From: Pseudomonas psychrophila HA-4
GTDB lineage: Bacteria; Pseudomonadota; Gammaproteobacteria; Pseudomonadales; Pseudomonadaceae
Length of the DNA stretch: 64,000 nt
Direction: 5' to 3'
NCBI RefSeq assembly: GCF_000282975.1
Contig: NZ_ALJC01000094.1
Coordinates: forward strand, 1 to 64,000
Shown: positions 46,669 through 54,938 of the stretch, one piece after another
Layout: the number at the start of each line of letters is the position of its first letter
Position numbering within the stretch: the first letter of the stretch is position 1
Made by a program: the position numbers and the translations under genes
Notes under the pieces: model-generated
The model's input: only the letters and a program-made list of their open reading frames with translations
Databases searched by the model: none
Told to the model about the DNA's origin: nothing

Positions 46669-47529
46669 ATGGGCTATTTGTTATTTGTGACGCTGATTCA
46701 GGCGTTTTCCTTCAGCCTGATTGGCGAGTATCTGGCTGGGCATGTCGACAGTTACTTTGCGGTATTGGTGCGTGTGGTGTTGGCCGGCCTGGTATTCATT
46801 CCACTGACGCGCTGGCGTCAGGTCGAACCCGGCTTTATGCGCGGCATGCTGCTGATTGGCGCCTTGCAGTTCGGTATAACCTACGTCTGTCTGTACTTGA
46901 GCTTTCGAGTGCTGACGGTGCCCGAAGTGCTGCTTTTCACCATCCTGACGCCGCTGCACGTTACGTTGATCGAAGACGCGCTTAACCGCCGCTTCAATCC
47001 GTGGGCCTTGGTCGCCGCGCTGGTGGCGGTATCGGGCGCCGCGGTGATTCGCTTCGATAGCATCAGCCCGGACTTCTTCAAAGGCTTCCTGCTGCTGCAA
47101 TTGGCCAACTTCACCTATGCCGCCGGTCAGGTGCTGTACAAACACTTGGTGGCCCGCTACCCGAGTGAATTGCCGCATTACCGGCGTTTCGGGTTCTTTT
47201 ATCTGGGCGCTTTGGCCGTGGTATTACCGGCCTTTCTGCTGTTTGGTAAAGCTCACTTTCTACCCGATGCGCCCCTGCAATGGGCTGTGCTGCTATTTCT
47301 GGGCTTGGTTTCGACGGCTCTGGGTATGTACTGGTGGAACAAAGGTGCATGCCTGGTCAGTGGTGGCACCTTGGCGGTGATGAATAACCTGCATGTGCCG
47401 GTGGGCTTGCTGCTCAACCTGCTTATCTGGAACCAGCATGAACCGCTGGGCAGGTTGTTTCTGGGCGGGACGGTGATTCTGCTGGCCGTCTGGATCAGTC
47501 GGCTAGACCGCAGGGCTGTGAGGGGCTAA
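46669..47529 (+). CDS. DMT-family exporter (carboxylate/amino acid/amine type)
   Basis: 286-residue DMT transporter with ten predicted membrane segments. It belongs to the branch annotated as carboxylate/amino acid/amine transporter: GMYWWNKGACLVSGGTLAVMN-type sequence precedes the last helices. The ATG at 46669 is 6 nt from GAGAG; an ATG five codons upstream has no site. It is followed within 41 nt by a hydrolase gene on the same strand. Confidence 0.88.
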   Translation: MGYLLFVTLIQAFSFSLIGEYLAGHVDSYFAVLVRVVLAGLVFIPLTRWRQVEPGFMRGMLLIGALQFGITYVCLYLSFRVLTVPEVLLFTILTPLHVTLIEDALNRRFNPWALVAALVAVSGAAVIRFDSISPDFFKGFLLLQLANFTYAAGQVLYKHLVARYPSELPHYRRFGFFYLGALAVVLPAFLLFGKAHFLPDAPLQWAVLLFLGLVSTALGMYWWNKGACLVSGGTLAVMNNLHVPVGLLLNLLIWNQHEPLGRLFLGGTVILLAVWISRLDRRAVRG

Positions 47530-47569
47530 GGTCATCGTGACCTATCTAGCGCCTTACAGGAGAGCCGGG

Positions 47570-48130
47570 ATGACAGTCAAAGTGTTGATCTTGCCGGGTT
47601 TGCGCAACTCGGGAGAGGATCATTGGCAAACGTTGTGGGAGAAGAACTACAGCGGGCTGAAACGGGTGAAGCAACATGACTGGGAAACGCCAGTCTGCGC
47701 AGACTGGGTGCAGCGATTGCACGAGAAAGTGATGTCCAGCGAGCGTCCGGTTGTTTTAGTGGGGCACAGCTTGGCGTGCAACCTGATAGCAACGTGGTCG
47801 CAGCAATACCCGGACGCAGCCAAACGCGTGCGCGGAGCGCTGCTGGTAGCTCCCAGCGATACTGAAGCGCCCAGCTACCCTTCAGGGACTTCGGGTTTTA
47901 CCCCTATGCGCCTGAGCCCATTGCCTTTCGATTCGATCACAGTGGCCAGCACGGATGACCCTTATGTCAGCGTTGAGAGGGCTGCGGCCTTCAGCGAGGC
48001 ATGGGGGAGTGAGTTGGTCTGGTTACAGGCGATGAAGCATATTAACGGTCAAAGTGGTCTCGGTGCCTGGCCTCAGGGCATCGATTTGTTGCACAAGCTC
48101 ACGGGCGATCCGCAGTTTAAACTCAGCTAA
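47570..48130 (+). CDS. RBBP9/YdeN-family alpha/beta hydrolase
   Basis: 186-residue small hydrolase. The N-terminal motif is LPGLRNSGEDHWQTLWE and the nucleophile elbow is LVGHSLACNL. The Asp is in STDDPYVS and the His in MKHINGQSGLG. The family includes human RBBP9 and bacterial YdeN/YfaA-type serine hydrolases; substrates are poorly known. The ATG at 47570 is 7 nt from AGGAGAG. It likely forms an operon with the upstream exporter and ends at a 24-bp palindrome. Confidence 0.92.
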   Translation: MTVKVLILPGLRNSGEDHWQTLWEKNYSGLKRVKQHDWETPVCADWVQRLHEKVMSSERPVVLVGHSLACNLIATWSQQYPDAAKRVRGALLVAPSDTEAPSYPSGTSGFTPMRLSPLPFDSITVASTDDPYVSVERAAAFSEAWGSELVWLQAMKHINGQSGLGAWPQGIDLLHKLTGDPQFKLS

Positions 48131-48140
48131 CCTTAGGGTT

Positions 48141-48164
48141 CAGGAGCGAGCGTGCTCGCTCCTG
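48141..48164. terminator. Perfect REP-like palindrome between convergent genes
   Basis: CAGGAGCGAGC-GT-GCTCGCTCCTG, an 11-bp perfect stem, 10 nt after the hydrolase stop. There is no T run. It is the core of the GAGCGAGCTTGCTCGC-type REP and probably blocks read-through from both sides. Confidence 0.65.
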
Positions 48165-48188
48165 CACAGGGTGCTCCCCTAAAAGCCT

Positions 48189-49478
48189 TTATTCAGTGTC
48201 TTGGGACACAACCAGCGGCGTCTGGATTTTGTTCATCAAACCTTTGCGCAAGTCGTTGCCGCTCGGTTGTTGATACGCGCTCAGCCCGAATTCGGGCATT
48301 ACCGACAACAGATAATCAAATATGTCGCCCTGGATTTGCTCGTACTCATCCCACACGGTCGTGCGGGTGAAGCAGTAAATCTCTAGTGGTACGCCTTGGG
48401 GGGTGGTTTGTAACTGGCGCACCATGCACGTCATGTTCGGTTGAATCTGCGCATGGCTTTTCAAGTACGCGAGCGCGTAGGCGCGGAAGGTGCCGATGTT
48501 AGTCATACGTCGACGGTTGGCAGACATCGCGGCAACGTTGCCTTGTGCCTCGTTCCAGCTTTTAAGCTCGGCTTTTTTGCGTGACAAGTAGTCTTTTAGC
48601 AAGCGCACTTGCTCCAGACGCTGTTCCTGTTCGTCAGTTAAAAAGCCGATTTCCCCCGCATCAATAAACAAACTGCGCTTGATCCGTCGCCCGCCGGACT
48701 GTTGCATGCCGCGCCAGTTTTTGAACGACTCGGACATTAATCGCCAGGTCGGGATCGAAACAATGGTTTTATCGAAGTTCTGAACCTTGACGGTGTGCAA
48801 GGTGATGTCGATCACGTCGCCGTCAGCGCCTACCTGGGGCATTTCGATCCAGTCACCGACCCGCAGCAGGTCGTTGCTGGTCAATTGCACGCTGGCCACG
48901 AACGACAGCAGCGTGTCTTTGTAGACCAGCAAGAGGACCGCTGACATCGCGCCCAGACCCGACAGCAGTAACATGGGCGAGCGGTCAATCAGCGTCGCGA
49001 CAATAACGATCCCCGAAAATACATACAGCAGCATTTTGGTCAGTTGAACGTAGCCCTTGATGGGCCGGGTCTTGGCGTAGTTGGTGCGTGAGTAAATATC
49101 GAGCATGGCGTCGAGCAGTGAACTGATGACCCGCGTCAGCACGAAAATGGTAATCGCCAACGCCAAGTTACCGAGGAAATGGCGACCGTTGTCGCTCATG
49201 TCCGGCACCAGGTTGCGTCCAAATTGCACCATCAAAGAAGGCGTCATTTGCGCCAGTCGATGAAAGACTTTGTGTTCGCGTAAATCGTTGATCCAGTGCA
49301 GGGCTGGCTGTCGGCCGAGCATTTTGGTCACGCGTAAAATAACAATACGCGCGATGTAACCGGTGAGCAGGGCGATGCCCACCAAAATGATCAGGCCGAA
49401 AATAGACGACACCCAAGGATATTGATCCAGGTTGGCCCAAAGGTTTTCGATTTGGCTCCAGAGTGTTTGAGTATCCAT
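48189..49478 (-). CDS. MscS-family mechanosensitive channel (YbdG-like)
   Basis: 429-residue channel. Membrane segments lie near 20-45, 75-100, 105-135 and 140-185; the pore-lining region includes LLSGLGAMSAVLLLVYKDTLLSF. The cytoplasmic vestibule has GDVIDITLHTVKVQNFD and SIPTWRLMSESFKNWRGMQ, typical of YbdG (415 residues), the miniconductance channel. It releases solutes on osmotic downshock. The 5' leader on this strand holds a terminator-like hairpin. Confidence 0.93.
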   Translation of the reverse strand: MDTQTLWSQIENLWANLDQYPWVSSIFGLIILVGIALLTGYIARIVILRVTKMLGRQPALHWINDLREHKVFHRLAQMTPSLMVQFGRNLVPDMSDNGRHFLGNLALAITIFVLTRVISSLLDAMLDIYSRTNYAKTRPIKGYVQLTKMLLYVFSGIVIVATLIDRSPMLLLSGLGAMSAVLLLVYKDTLLSFVASVQLTSNDLLRVGDWIEMPQVGADGDVIDITLHTVKVQNFDKTIVSIPTWRLMSESFKNWRGMQQSGGRRIKRSLFIDAGEIGFLTDEQEQRLEQVRLLKDYLSRKKAELKSWNEAQGNVAAMSANRRRMTNIGTFRAYALAYLKSHAQIQPNMTCMVRQLQTTPQGVPLEIYCFTRTTVWDEYEQIQGDIFDYLLSVMPEFGLSAYQQPSGNDLRKGLMNKIQTPLVVSQDTE

Positions 49479-49502
49479 AGGTTAAAGCGTTATCCCAGAA
49501 AG

Positions 49503-49538
49503 AAATGGCCCTGGGATTAGAGCATCTCAGGGCCATTT
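49503..49538 (-). promoter_or_regulatory. Terminator-like leader hairpin before the mscS gene
   Basis: An 11-bp perfect stem AAATGGCCCTG / CAGGGCCATTT with a 14-nt loop. In the direction of the channel gene the right side is followed by CTTTCT, and the stem ends 25 nt before the ATG. It may be a transcription attenuator or the terminator of an upstream short RNA. Confidence 0.5.
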
Positions 49539-49670
49539 AGGGGCTTTGATTGGACTAAAGACCCTAAAAAATCATTTGTTTCGTGCCGTTCGTGCAAAGA
49601 GACTCGGCCTGAGCGCTCGAAACCGTTACTCTATGCCGCTGATTTTTTGCATTTCTTCGAGGTAGCACCC

Positions 49671-51017
49671 GTGTTTTCCGATTTCGCCCTGCACGAACGC
49701 CTGCTTAAAGCTGTGGCCGAGCTTAAATTTGTCGAGCCTACACCTGTGCAGGCAGCGGCCATTCCGCTCGCGCTCGAAGGGCGTGACCTGCGGGTTACAG
49801 CTCAAACCGGAAGTGGCAAAACCGCCGCTTTCGTCCTGCCGATTCTCAATCGCCTCATTGGTCCAGCCAAAATCCGTGTCAGCATCAAAGCGTTGATTTT
49901 GCTGCCAACCCGCGAGCTGGCTCAGCAAACGCTGAAAGAAGTTGAGCGTTTTTCACAGTTCACGTTCATCAAGTCCGGTTTGATCACCGGCGGTGAAGAC
50001 TTCAAGGTTCAGGCAGCGATGCTGCGTAAGGTGCCGGATATTCTGATCGGTACGCCTGGCCGTTTGCTGGAGCAACTGAACGCTGGCAACCTGGATTTGA
50101 AAGAAGTCGAAGTGCTGGTCCTCGACGAAGCTGACCGCATGCTCGACATGGGCTTCTCAGAAGACGTCCAGCGTCTGGTTGATGAGTGCCCGAATCGTCA
50201 GCAAACCATGCTGTTCTCCGCCACCACGGGTGGTTCAGGCCTGCGTGAGATGATCGGCAAGGTACTGAACAACCCTGAGCACTTGCAGCTCAACCAGGTC
50301 AGCCAACTGAACGCGACCACGCGTCAGCAGATCATTACCGCTGACCACAATCAGCATAAAGAGCAGATTCTCAACTGGCTGCTGGCCAACGAGACTTACC
50401 AGAAAGCCATCGTTTTCACCAACACCCGCGCCATGGCGGACCGCATCTACGGTCGCCTAGTGGCTCAGGAGTACAAGGCGTTTGTCTTGCACGGTGAGAA
50501 GGATCAAAAAGACCGCAAGCTGGCCATCGACCGCCTGAAGCAGGGCGGCGTCAAGATCTTGGTAGCTACAGATGTGGCGGCGCGTGGCCTAGACGTTGAA
50601 GGTCTGGACCTGGTGATTAACTTCGACATGCCGCGCAGCGGCGATGAATACGTTCACCGCATTGGTCGTACTGGCCGTGCTGGCAACGAAGGTCTGGCGA
50701 TCTCGCTAATCTGCCATGGTGACTGGAACCTGATGTCCAGCATTGAGCGTTACCTGAAGCAAAGCTTCGAGCGCCGCACCATCAAGGAAGTCAAAGGCAC
50801 CTACGGCGGCCCGAAAAACGTCAAGGCCTCCGGTAAAGCCGTGGGTGTTAAGAAGAAAAAGACCGACGCCAAGGGTGTGAAGAAGAAGTCAGGCGCCAAG
50901 GCGCCGACCAAGCGCAAGATAGCTAATCGTCCAAAGACCGACGCTCTGTCGCTGGTTAGCAAAGACGGTATGGCACCGCTTAAGCGCCGCAAGCCTGAAG
51001 CACCAGCGGCTGAGTAA
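49671..51017 (+). CDS. DEAD-box RNA helicase
   Basis: 448-residue helicase. Motifs in order: Q motif VEPTPVQAAAIP, Walker A AQTGSGKT, PTRELA, GTPGRLLEQ, DEAD in VLDEADRMLDMGF, SAT, and HRIGRTGRAG. The C-terminus (about 385-448) is lysine-rich, as in SrmB/RhlE-like proteins that act on rRNA or mRNA. The start is the GTG at 49671 (VFSDFALHERLL), 8 nt from GAGG; the frame is open 8 codons earlier. It diverges from the MscS gene. Confidence 0.95.
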   Translation: MFSDFALHERLLKAVAELKFVEPTPVQAAAIPLALEGRDLRVTAQTGSGKTAAFVLPILNRLIGPAKIRVSIKALILLPTRELAQQTLKEVERFSQFTFIKSGLITGGEDFKVQAAMLRKVPDILIGTPGRLLEQLNAGNLDLKEVEVLVLDEADRMLDMGFSEDVQRLVDECPNRQQTMLFSATTGGSGLREMIGKVLNNPEHLQLNQVSQLNATTRQQIITADHNQHKEQILNWLLANETYQKAIVFTNTRAMADRIYGRLVAQEYKAFVLHGEKDQKDRKLAIDRLKQGGVKILVATDVAARGLDVEGLDLVINFDMPRSGDEYVHRIGRTGRAGNEGLAISLICHGDWNLMSSIERYLKQSFERRTIKEVKGTYGGPKNVKASGKAVGVKKKKTDAKGVKKKSGAKAPTKRKIANRPKTDALSLVSKDGMAPLKRRKPEAPAAE

Positions 51018-51031
51018 AGCCCGCTTTTCAT

Positions 51032-51112
51032 TGTAGGAGCAACCGGTTTCCGCTCGATTGCCTCGCGATCTTTTAAAGATCAAAAGATCGCAAGGCAGTT
51101 GGCTCCTACAAG
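51032..51112. repeat. REP-like palindrome pair
   Basis: Outer arms TTGTAGGAGC and GCTCCTACAA, with an inner palindrome CGATCTTTTAAAGATC then AAAAGATCG. The outer arms are the GTAGGAGC class. It lies after the helicase stop and before the convergent TorF-like gene, so it likely terminates both. Confidence 0.8.
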
Positions 51113-51130
51113 GTCTACTTTGCGTTTCCC

Positions 51131-51853
51131 TCAATAAAACCTGCGTTCAGCCTTGAACGTCAACAAGCCATCGCACTGCGCGTTTTGCCCTGAATAGGCA
51201 GAGCACTCAGCCCCGTCCAGGCTTGAGTCGCTATAAATCACGTCCAGGTCTATGCCCATCCAGGGCCGCGAGAATGTGATCGACCAATCGTTGAAAGATC
51301 GCACGTTGCCGCCCTCGGTGATGGACACCGGTGTGCCCAATTGATGGGTGGTGTATTTCAGGCTAACGCCAATACCAAGGGGGCGGTTGACGCCAAGGTC
51401 TGCAAATACAGTGCTGTCGCGCCGGTCTGGATCATTACTGAAGGCTGCACCTAGGCGAGTCCCCAGTACGGTAAGGCCGGCATAAAACTGCTGGCTGTTC
51501 ATAGGGCTGACCTTGGGGTAGCTGTAATGAATCATCCCCAATTCATAGCTCAGGGTCTTGTCGAAAGGGTGTTTGTAGCCCATGTAGGAGTCGACTTCGA
51601 GGTTGCTGCCTGGCTTGATCCCCATGGTGGGCGCCCATTGGCCAGCGTACCAGCCGCTGTCATGTGTCAGGTCCAGCCCGCCATGAAAGGTTGAGCCGGG
51701 GCTGGTAGGCTTGACCAGGCCCTGCGCCATACTACGGCTCGGCTGAGTGCCCAGCTTGAGGTCGAAATCGCCTAGCTCACGCGAAAATACCTGCGCATTG
51801 ACAACTGCGCTGGACAGTAATGTCCCGGTGAGCAGTAAAGCCCGTGTGAGCAT
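51131..51853 (-). CDS. TorF-family putative outer-membrane porin
   Basis: 240-residue secreted beta-barrel protein. The signal peptide is about 1-20 (cut after VNA). Glycine- and aromatic-rich strands follow, for example STFHGGLDLTHDSGWYAGQW, and the chain ends in FKAERRFY with a terminal aromatic. The pattern matches the TorF/Gcw_chp family. Two cysteines near the end (ECSAYSGQNAQC) probably form a disulfide. Substrate unknown. It is convergent with the helicase gene. Confidence 0.88.
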   Translation of the reverse strand: MLTRALLLTGTLLSSAVVNAQVFSRELGDFDLKLGTQPSRSMAQGLVKPTSPGSTFHGGLDLTHDSGWYAGQWAPTMGIKPGSNLEVDSYMGYKHPFDKTLSYELGMIHYSYPKVSPMNSQQFYAGLTVLGTRLGAAFSNDPDRRDSTVFADLGVNRPLGIGVSLKYTTHQLGTPVSITEGGNVRSFNDWSITFSRPWMGIDLDVIYSDSSLDGAECSAYSGQNAQCDGLLTFKAERRFY

Positions 51854-51994
51854 GGTTCACTCCCTTGACAGCTGGATGCAGTGATTGGCTCGAAGGCTTG
51901 ATCTAGAGGGGTTTAAGAATACGGATGAATGCCGGCAGGTGAGTGCCGTTCGTCGATTTTTTTGATATGAAGGGCTAGGCGGGGTAGATCGAGA

Positions 51995-52030
51995 GTCCTA
52001 GCGCTTTGGAAAGGCAAAGCGCATTAGGAC
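51995..52030 (-). terminator. Hairpin between the 59-residue protein gene and torF
   Basis: Inner stem GCGCTTTG / CAAAGCGC (8 bp, GAAAGG loop) with outer stem GTCCTA / TAGGAC and a 2-nt bulge. It starts 18 nt after the small-protein stop. There is little T run after it, so termination may be partial. Confidence 0.6.
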
Positions 52031-52047
52031 CAGATGACGCGGGGGTA

Positions 52048-52227
52048 TTACTTTTTGCCCAGCGTGATTTGCTTGGACGGGCCGAAAGTTTGGCCGCTGA
52101 CGCCTTTGTCAATTTGCTGGATCTCGCCACCGGATTTCAAGAATGCGGCAATTTGCGCATTGATTGAATCACTGGTTTCAACAGCGGGAGCTGGCTTTGC
52201 TTTGCTGGCGGATGCTTTTACACGCAT
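52048..52227 (-). CDS. Small conserved protein with FLxxGGxxQxI motif
   Basis: 59 residues, beginning MRVKASASKAKPAPAVETSD and ending ITLGKK. The N-terminal third is basic and proline/alanine-rich. The centre has INAQIAAFLKSGGEIQQI, a motif that resembles the C-terminal part of the P. aeruginosa transcription modulator SutA (FLARGGKVQEI, from memory). The end is basic. No membrane segment. It is too short to pass common length cut-offs. It sits alone, with a perfect palindrome at 52281-52298 upstream and a hairpin downstream. Role unknown; RNA polymerase or nucleic-acid binding is a guess. Confidence 0.75.
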   Translation of the reverse strand: MRVKASASKAKPAPAVETSDSINAQIAAFLKSGGEIQQIDKGVSGQTFGPSKQITLGKK

Positions 52228-52280
52228 GGCGGCTATTCACCTGTAGAAAATAACTTGGCCAGCGATAGTACCTGAAATAC

Positions 52281-52298
52281 TTGACAATTGCTTGTCAA
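52281..52298. promoter_or_regulatory. Perfect palindrome overlapping a -35 element
   Basis: TTGACAA-TTGC-TTGTCAA, 7-bp perfect arms. The right arm contains the -35 (TTGTCA) of the promoter at 52292-52319. The site lies 54 bp upstream of the small-protein start on the other strand. It could control both directions. Confidence 0.6.
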
Positions 52299-52319
52299 AT
52301 ATCTTCCTAAAATTATAAA
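52292..52319 (+). promoter_or_regulatory. Sigma-70-type promoter reading toward cvfB
   Basis: -35 TTGTCA (52292-52297), 16-bp AT-rich spacer, -10 TATAAA (52314-52319). Each hexamer has five of six consensus bases. A start near 52326 would put over 240 nt of leader before cvfB, or start a separate RNA. Confidence 0.65.
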
Positions 52320-52325
52320 GGCCCA

Positions 52326-52487
52326 TAATCATGAATATAAATAACAGTGCGAACACCCGCTAACTCGCTGTTTTGATTCACATCACACTGGGTGATATGA
52401 GGTCTTCCGTGCGGTCTGAGGCATACCTCCGGCTGACGAATGGTGTTTGGGGTGCTGCAAAAAATCCTGATAAATCAGGCCTTTTGC
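52326..52487 (+). ncRNA. Candidate structured RNA (sRNA or cvfB leader)
   Basis: The sequence after the promoter folds by eye into hairpins: ACAG..CGA with TCGCTGT near 52343-52372, ATCAC-ACTGG-GTGAT (52382-52396), GAGG-CATA-CCTC near 52418-52430, and a terminal stem GCAAAA...CCTGA-TAAA-TCAGG...TTTTGC (52457-52487). The last is terminator-like with CCTTTT. No open frame or matching family was recognised. It may be a free small RNA or a leader whose terminator is regulated. Confidence 0.5.
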
Positions 52488-52540
52488 AAAAAATATGAAC
52501 GTCGGGCTGCGGCGCTCCAATTCAGTCTTCTAAACTCGGG

Positions 52541-52546
52541 TAGAAT
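52541..52546 (+). promoter_or_regulatory. cvfB -10 element
   Basis: TAGAAT in the context CGGGTAGAATGCTGCCC, 28 bp before the ATG. The -35 is poor. This resembles the gpsA and recQ promoters in context and would give a short leader independent of the upstream RNA candidate. Confidence 0.45.
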
Positions 52547-52573
52547 GCTGCCCACGTAATGAGGGTATTGGAC

Positions 52574-53410
52574 ATGGCTTTAATCGGTCGCTACAACAGT
52601 TTGCAAGTGGTGAAACATACAAACTTCGGTTTGTATTTAGATGGCGGGGCTGACGGCGAAATTCTGTTGCCCAATCGTTATATACCCAAAGATATTCCCA
52701 GTGAAGATGAAGACTGGCTCAATGTATTTGTTTATTTGGACAGTGCTGACAAGTTAATTGCTACCACTGAAAAGCCCAAAGTTCAGGTCGGTGAGTTTGC
52801 CAGTCTTAAAGTCGTCGAAGTTAATAGCATCGGTGTATTCCTTGATTGGGGCCTGCCGAAAGATTTGCTATTGCCGTACTCCGAAGAAAAACGCCAGATG
52901 ACCGCCGGTGAATACGTCGTTGTGCACGTCTACCTCGACAAGCACACGCGCCGCATCACGGCCACGGCTCGCTTGGACCGTTACCTGGATAAAACCCCGG
53001 CCAATTATCAAGTCGGTCAGGAAGTTGATCTGTTGGTGGCAGAAGCTACAGACATGGGCTTCAAAGCCGTGATCAACAACAAGCACTGGGGGTTGATTCA
53101 CAAAAACGAAGTGTTCAAGTTTCTGCGTGCGGGCAAGCAAGAAAAAGGCTTCATCAAGGAAGTTCGCGCTGACGGCAAGATCAGCCTGAGCTTGCAACCC
53201 GTAGGTCAGGAAGCCGCCAGCAGCTTGAACTCGAAGATCCTCAGTAAGTTGCGTGAAAATAATGGTGTGCTGCCGGTCAGCGATAAAAGTGCTCCCGAAC
53301 TGATCAGCAGTCTGTTTGGGGTCAGTAAGGGCAACTTTAAAAAAGCCATCGGCTCGCTGTATAAAGAAGGCAAGATTGCGATCCACCCAGACCGCATCGA
53401 ACTGGTCTGA
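52574..53410 (+). CDS. CvfB/YitL-family S1-domain RNA-binding protein
   Basis: 278-residue protein with three S1-like OB folds (about 1-65, 70-130, 145-215) and a C-terminal winged helix (about 225-278, ELISSLFGVSKGNFKKAIGSLY). S. aureus CvfB and B. subtilis YitL share this plan; CvfB binds RNA and affects virulence gene expression. The role in Pseudomonas is not established. The ATG at 52574 is 8 nt from GAGGG. Confidence 0.9.
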   Translation: MALIGRYNSLQVVKHTNFGLYLDGGADGEILLPNRYIPKDIPSEDEDWLNVFVYLDSADKLIATTEKPKVQVGEFASLKVVEVNSIGVFLDWGLPKDLLLPYSEEKRQMTAGEYVVVHVYLDKHTRRITATARLDRYLDKTPANYQVGQEVDLLVAEATDMGFKAVINNKHWGLIHKNEVFKFLRAGKQEKGFIKEVRADGKISLSLQPVGQEAASSLNSKILSKLRENNGVLPVSDKSAPELISSLFGVSKGNFKKAIGSLYKEGKIAIHPDRIELV

Positions 53411-53536
53411 GCCATCGGCACACGAAAAACAGGTGGGTGACCCGCTGGAAAACCAGGCTCTCTTAGGTGGTGGCTTGCGTGACCTTAGGTGTCAGAGCGA
53501 TTTCAAATAATAACAACGGCCAAAGGGGTGTGTGGC

Positions 53537-53941
53537 ATGAGGAAGGTAGTGTGGGCGTATGTCGGTGCGTTGCTGGCTTTTCTGGTGCTCGACGGCCTTT
53601 GGCTGGGTGTGCTCATGAGTTCTACCTATAAAGAACTGTTGGGTACATTGATGCTTGCTCAGCCCGAGTGGGGCCCCGCGACGGCGTTCTACCTGCTGTA
53701 TGTGCTGGGCGTGGTGTGTTTTGTTGTACTACCAGCCCTGGCTCGCGGCAGTGCTCGTAGAGCCGCGCTGATGGGCGCCTTCTTTGGGCTGGTTGCTTAT
53801 GGCACATACGACTTGAGCAACTGGGCGACTCTACAAGGCTGGTCTGCCCAGTTGGCCTTGATGGACATGGCCTGGGGAGCACTGCTGACTTGCCTAGCAT
53901 CGTTGTCGGGCTATTGGACGGCACGCAAACTGGCGGCCTGA
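53537..53941 (+). CDS. DUF2177 membrane protein
   Basis: 134-residue protein with four predicted membrane segments and the family motif VLDGLWLGVLMSSTYKELLG in the first loop. FGLVAYGTYDLSNWATL is the other conserved segment. Function unknown; members sit in many proteobacteria. The ATG at 53537 follows AAAGGGG by 9 nt. It is on the same strand as, but 126 nt from, cvfB. Confidence 0.88.
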   Translation: MRKVVWAYVGALLAFLVLDGLWLGVLMSSTYKELLGTLMLAQPEWGPATAFYLLYVLGVVCFVVLPALARGSARRAALMGAFFGLVAYGTYDLSNWATLQGWSAQLALMDMAWGALLTCLASLSGYWTARKLAA

Positions 53942-53999
53942 TTCACTCCTTTTTGGCACGTCCTTTTCTGCGTAGTTTTTGATCTTTTTGGGTGTGGCT

Positions 54000-54938
54000 A
54001 TGAGTGTTTCCCGGCGAGCAACGGATGCCTTCGCACTGCAAGTCATGTTGGGCCTATGCCTGATCTGGGGCGTGCAACAGGTGATGATTAAAGTCGCAGC
54101 ACACGACATTTCACCGGTGCTACAGGCTGCCGCCCGCTCCGGTATTTCGGCGCTGCTGGTGGGCTTGCTAATCTGTTGGAAAGGCGGTTGGAGCCAGGTG
54201 CCGAGCACCTGGCGTGGCGGCTTGCTGGCAGGCGCTCTGTTCGGCCTGGAGTTCTTCTTTATCGCCAAGGGCCTGCAACTGACCACCGCGGCGCATATGT
54301 CGGTGTTCCTCTACACCGCGCCTATTTTTACCGCGCTTGGAGTGAACTGGTTGTTGCCCAGTGAACGTCTGCGCCCGCTGCAATGGCTGGGGATCTTCCT
54401 CGCGTTCCTAGGGATTGCCTTCTCCTTTGCGGGTGGGATTTCGTTCGCGGACATGGACCGCGACATGTTGCTGGGTGATATATATGGGATCCTTGCGGGC
54501 ATGGCCTGGGGTGTCACTACCGTGGTGGTACGCGGTTCCAGATTGTCTGAAGCCCCCGTCACGCTGACCCTGTTTTATCAATTGATTGTTGGTTTTGTCG
54601 GGCTGCTGCTGATTGCTCTTTTCAGCGGACAAATCACTCATTTCAACCTGACCCCGGTGGCAGTGGGGAGCGTGTTGTTTCAAGGGCTGGTGGTATCGTT
54701 CTTCAGTTACCTGGTGTGGTTCTGGCTGCTCAAGCGTTATCTGGCCTCCAACCTGGCGGTATTTTCGTTTATGACCCCCTTGTTCGGGGTCACTTTCGGC
54801 GTCTTGTTGCTGAACGAGCCGTTGAGTTTCAACTTCGCCGTAGGCTCGGTGCTGGTCTTGCTCGGTATCACGTTTGTCAGCGCGGAGCAGTGGGTACGTC
54901 GCAAGGTGCGCGCATTGCTGCAAATTGATCAACGCTAA
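54000..54938 (+). CDS. EamA/DMT family exporter
   Basis: 312-residue DMT transporter with ten predicted membrane segments in two EamA repeats: LGLCLIWGVQQVMIKVAAHDI at the start and SNLAVFSFMTPLFGVTFGVL in the second repeat, followed by NEPLS. Likely an exporter of an unknown metabolite. The ATG at 54000 has a weak GGGTG site; the frame opens seven codons upstream. Confidence 0.9.
   Translation: MSVSRRATDAFALQVMLGLCLIWGVQQVMIKVAAHDISPVLQAAARSGISALLVGLLICWKGGWSQVPSTWRGGLLAGALFGLEFFFIAKGLQLTTAAHMSVFLYTAPIFTALGVNWLLPSERLRPLQWLGIFLAFLGIAFSFAGGISFADMDRDMLLGDIYGILAGMAWGVTTVVVRGSRLSEAPVTLTLFYQLIVGFVGLLLIALFSGQITHFNLTPVAVGSVLFQGLVVSFFSYLVWFWLLKRYLASNLAVFSFMTPLFGVTFGVLLLNEPLSFNFAVGSVLVLLGITFVSAEQWVRRKVRALLQIDQR

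Larger units (their letters stand above)
52228..52573. other. Divergent intergenic region with promoter, palindrome and structured RNA candidate
   Basis: 346 bp between the small protein and cvfB. Contents: palindrome TTGACAA-TTGC-TTGTCAA (52281-52298), a strong plus-strand promoter (52292-52319), a series of hairpins ending in a terminator (to 52487), a partial ANR/CRP-like site TTGATTCACATCAC (52373-52386) and a TAGAAT -10 (52541-52546) for cvfB. Confidence 0.7.

Noticed and set aside
52373..52386. An ANR/FNR-like site TTGATTCACATCAC
   Set aside because: Nine of ten key bases match, but it lies inside the transcribed RNA candidate and no -10 sits at the right distance on either strand.
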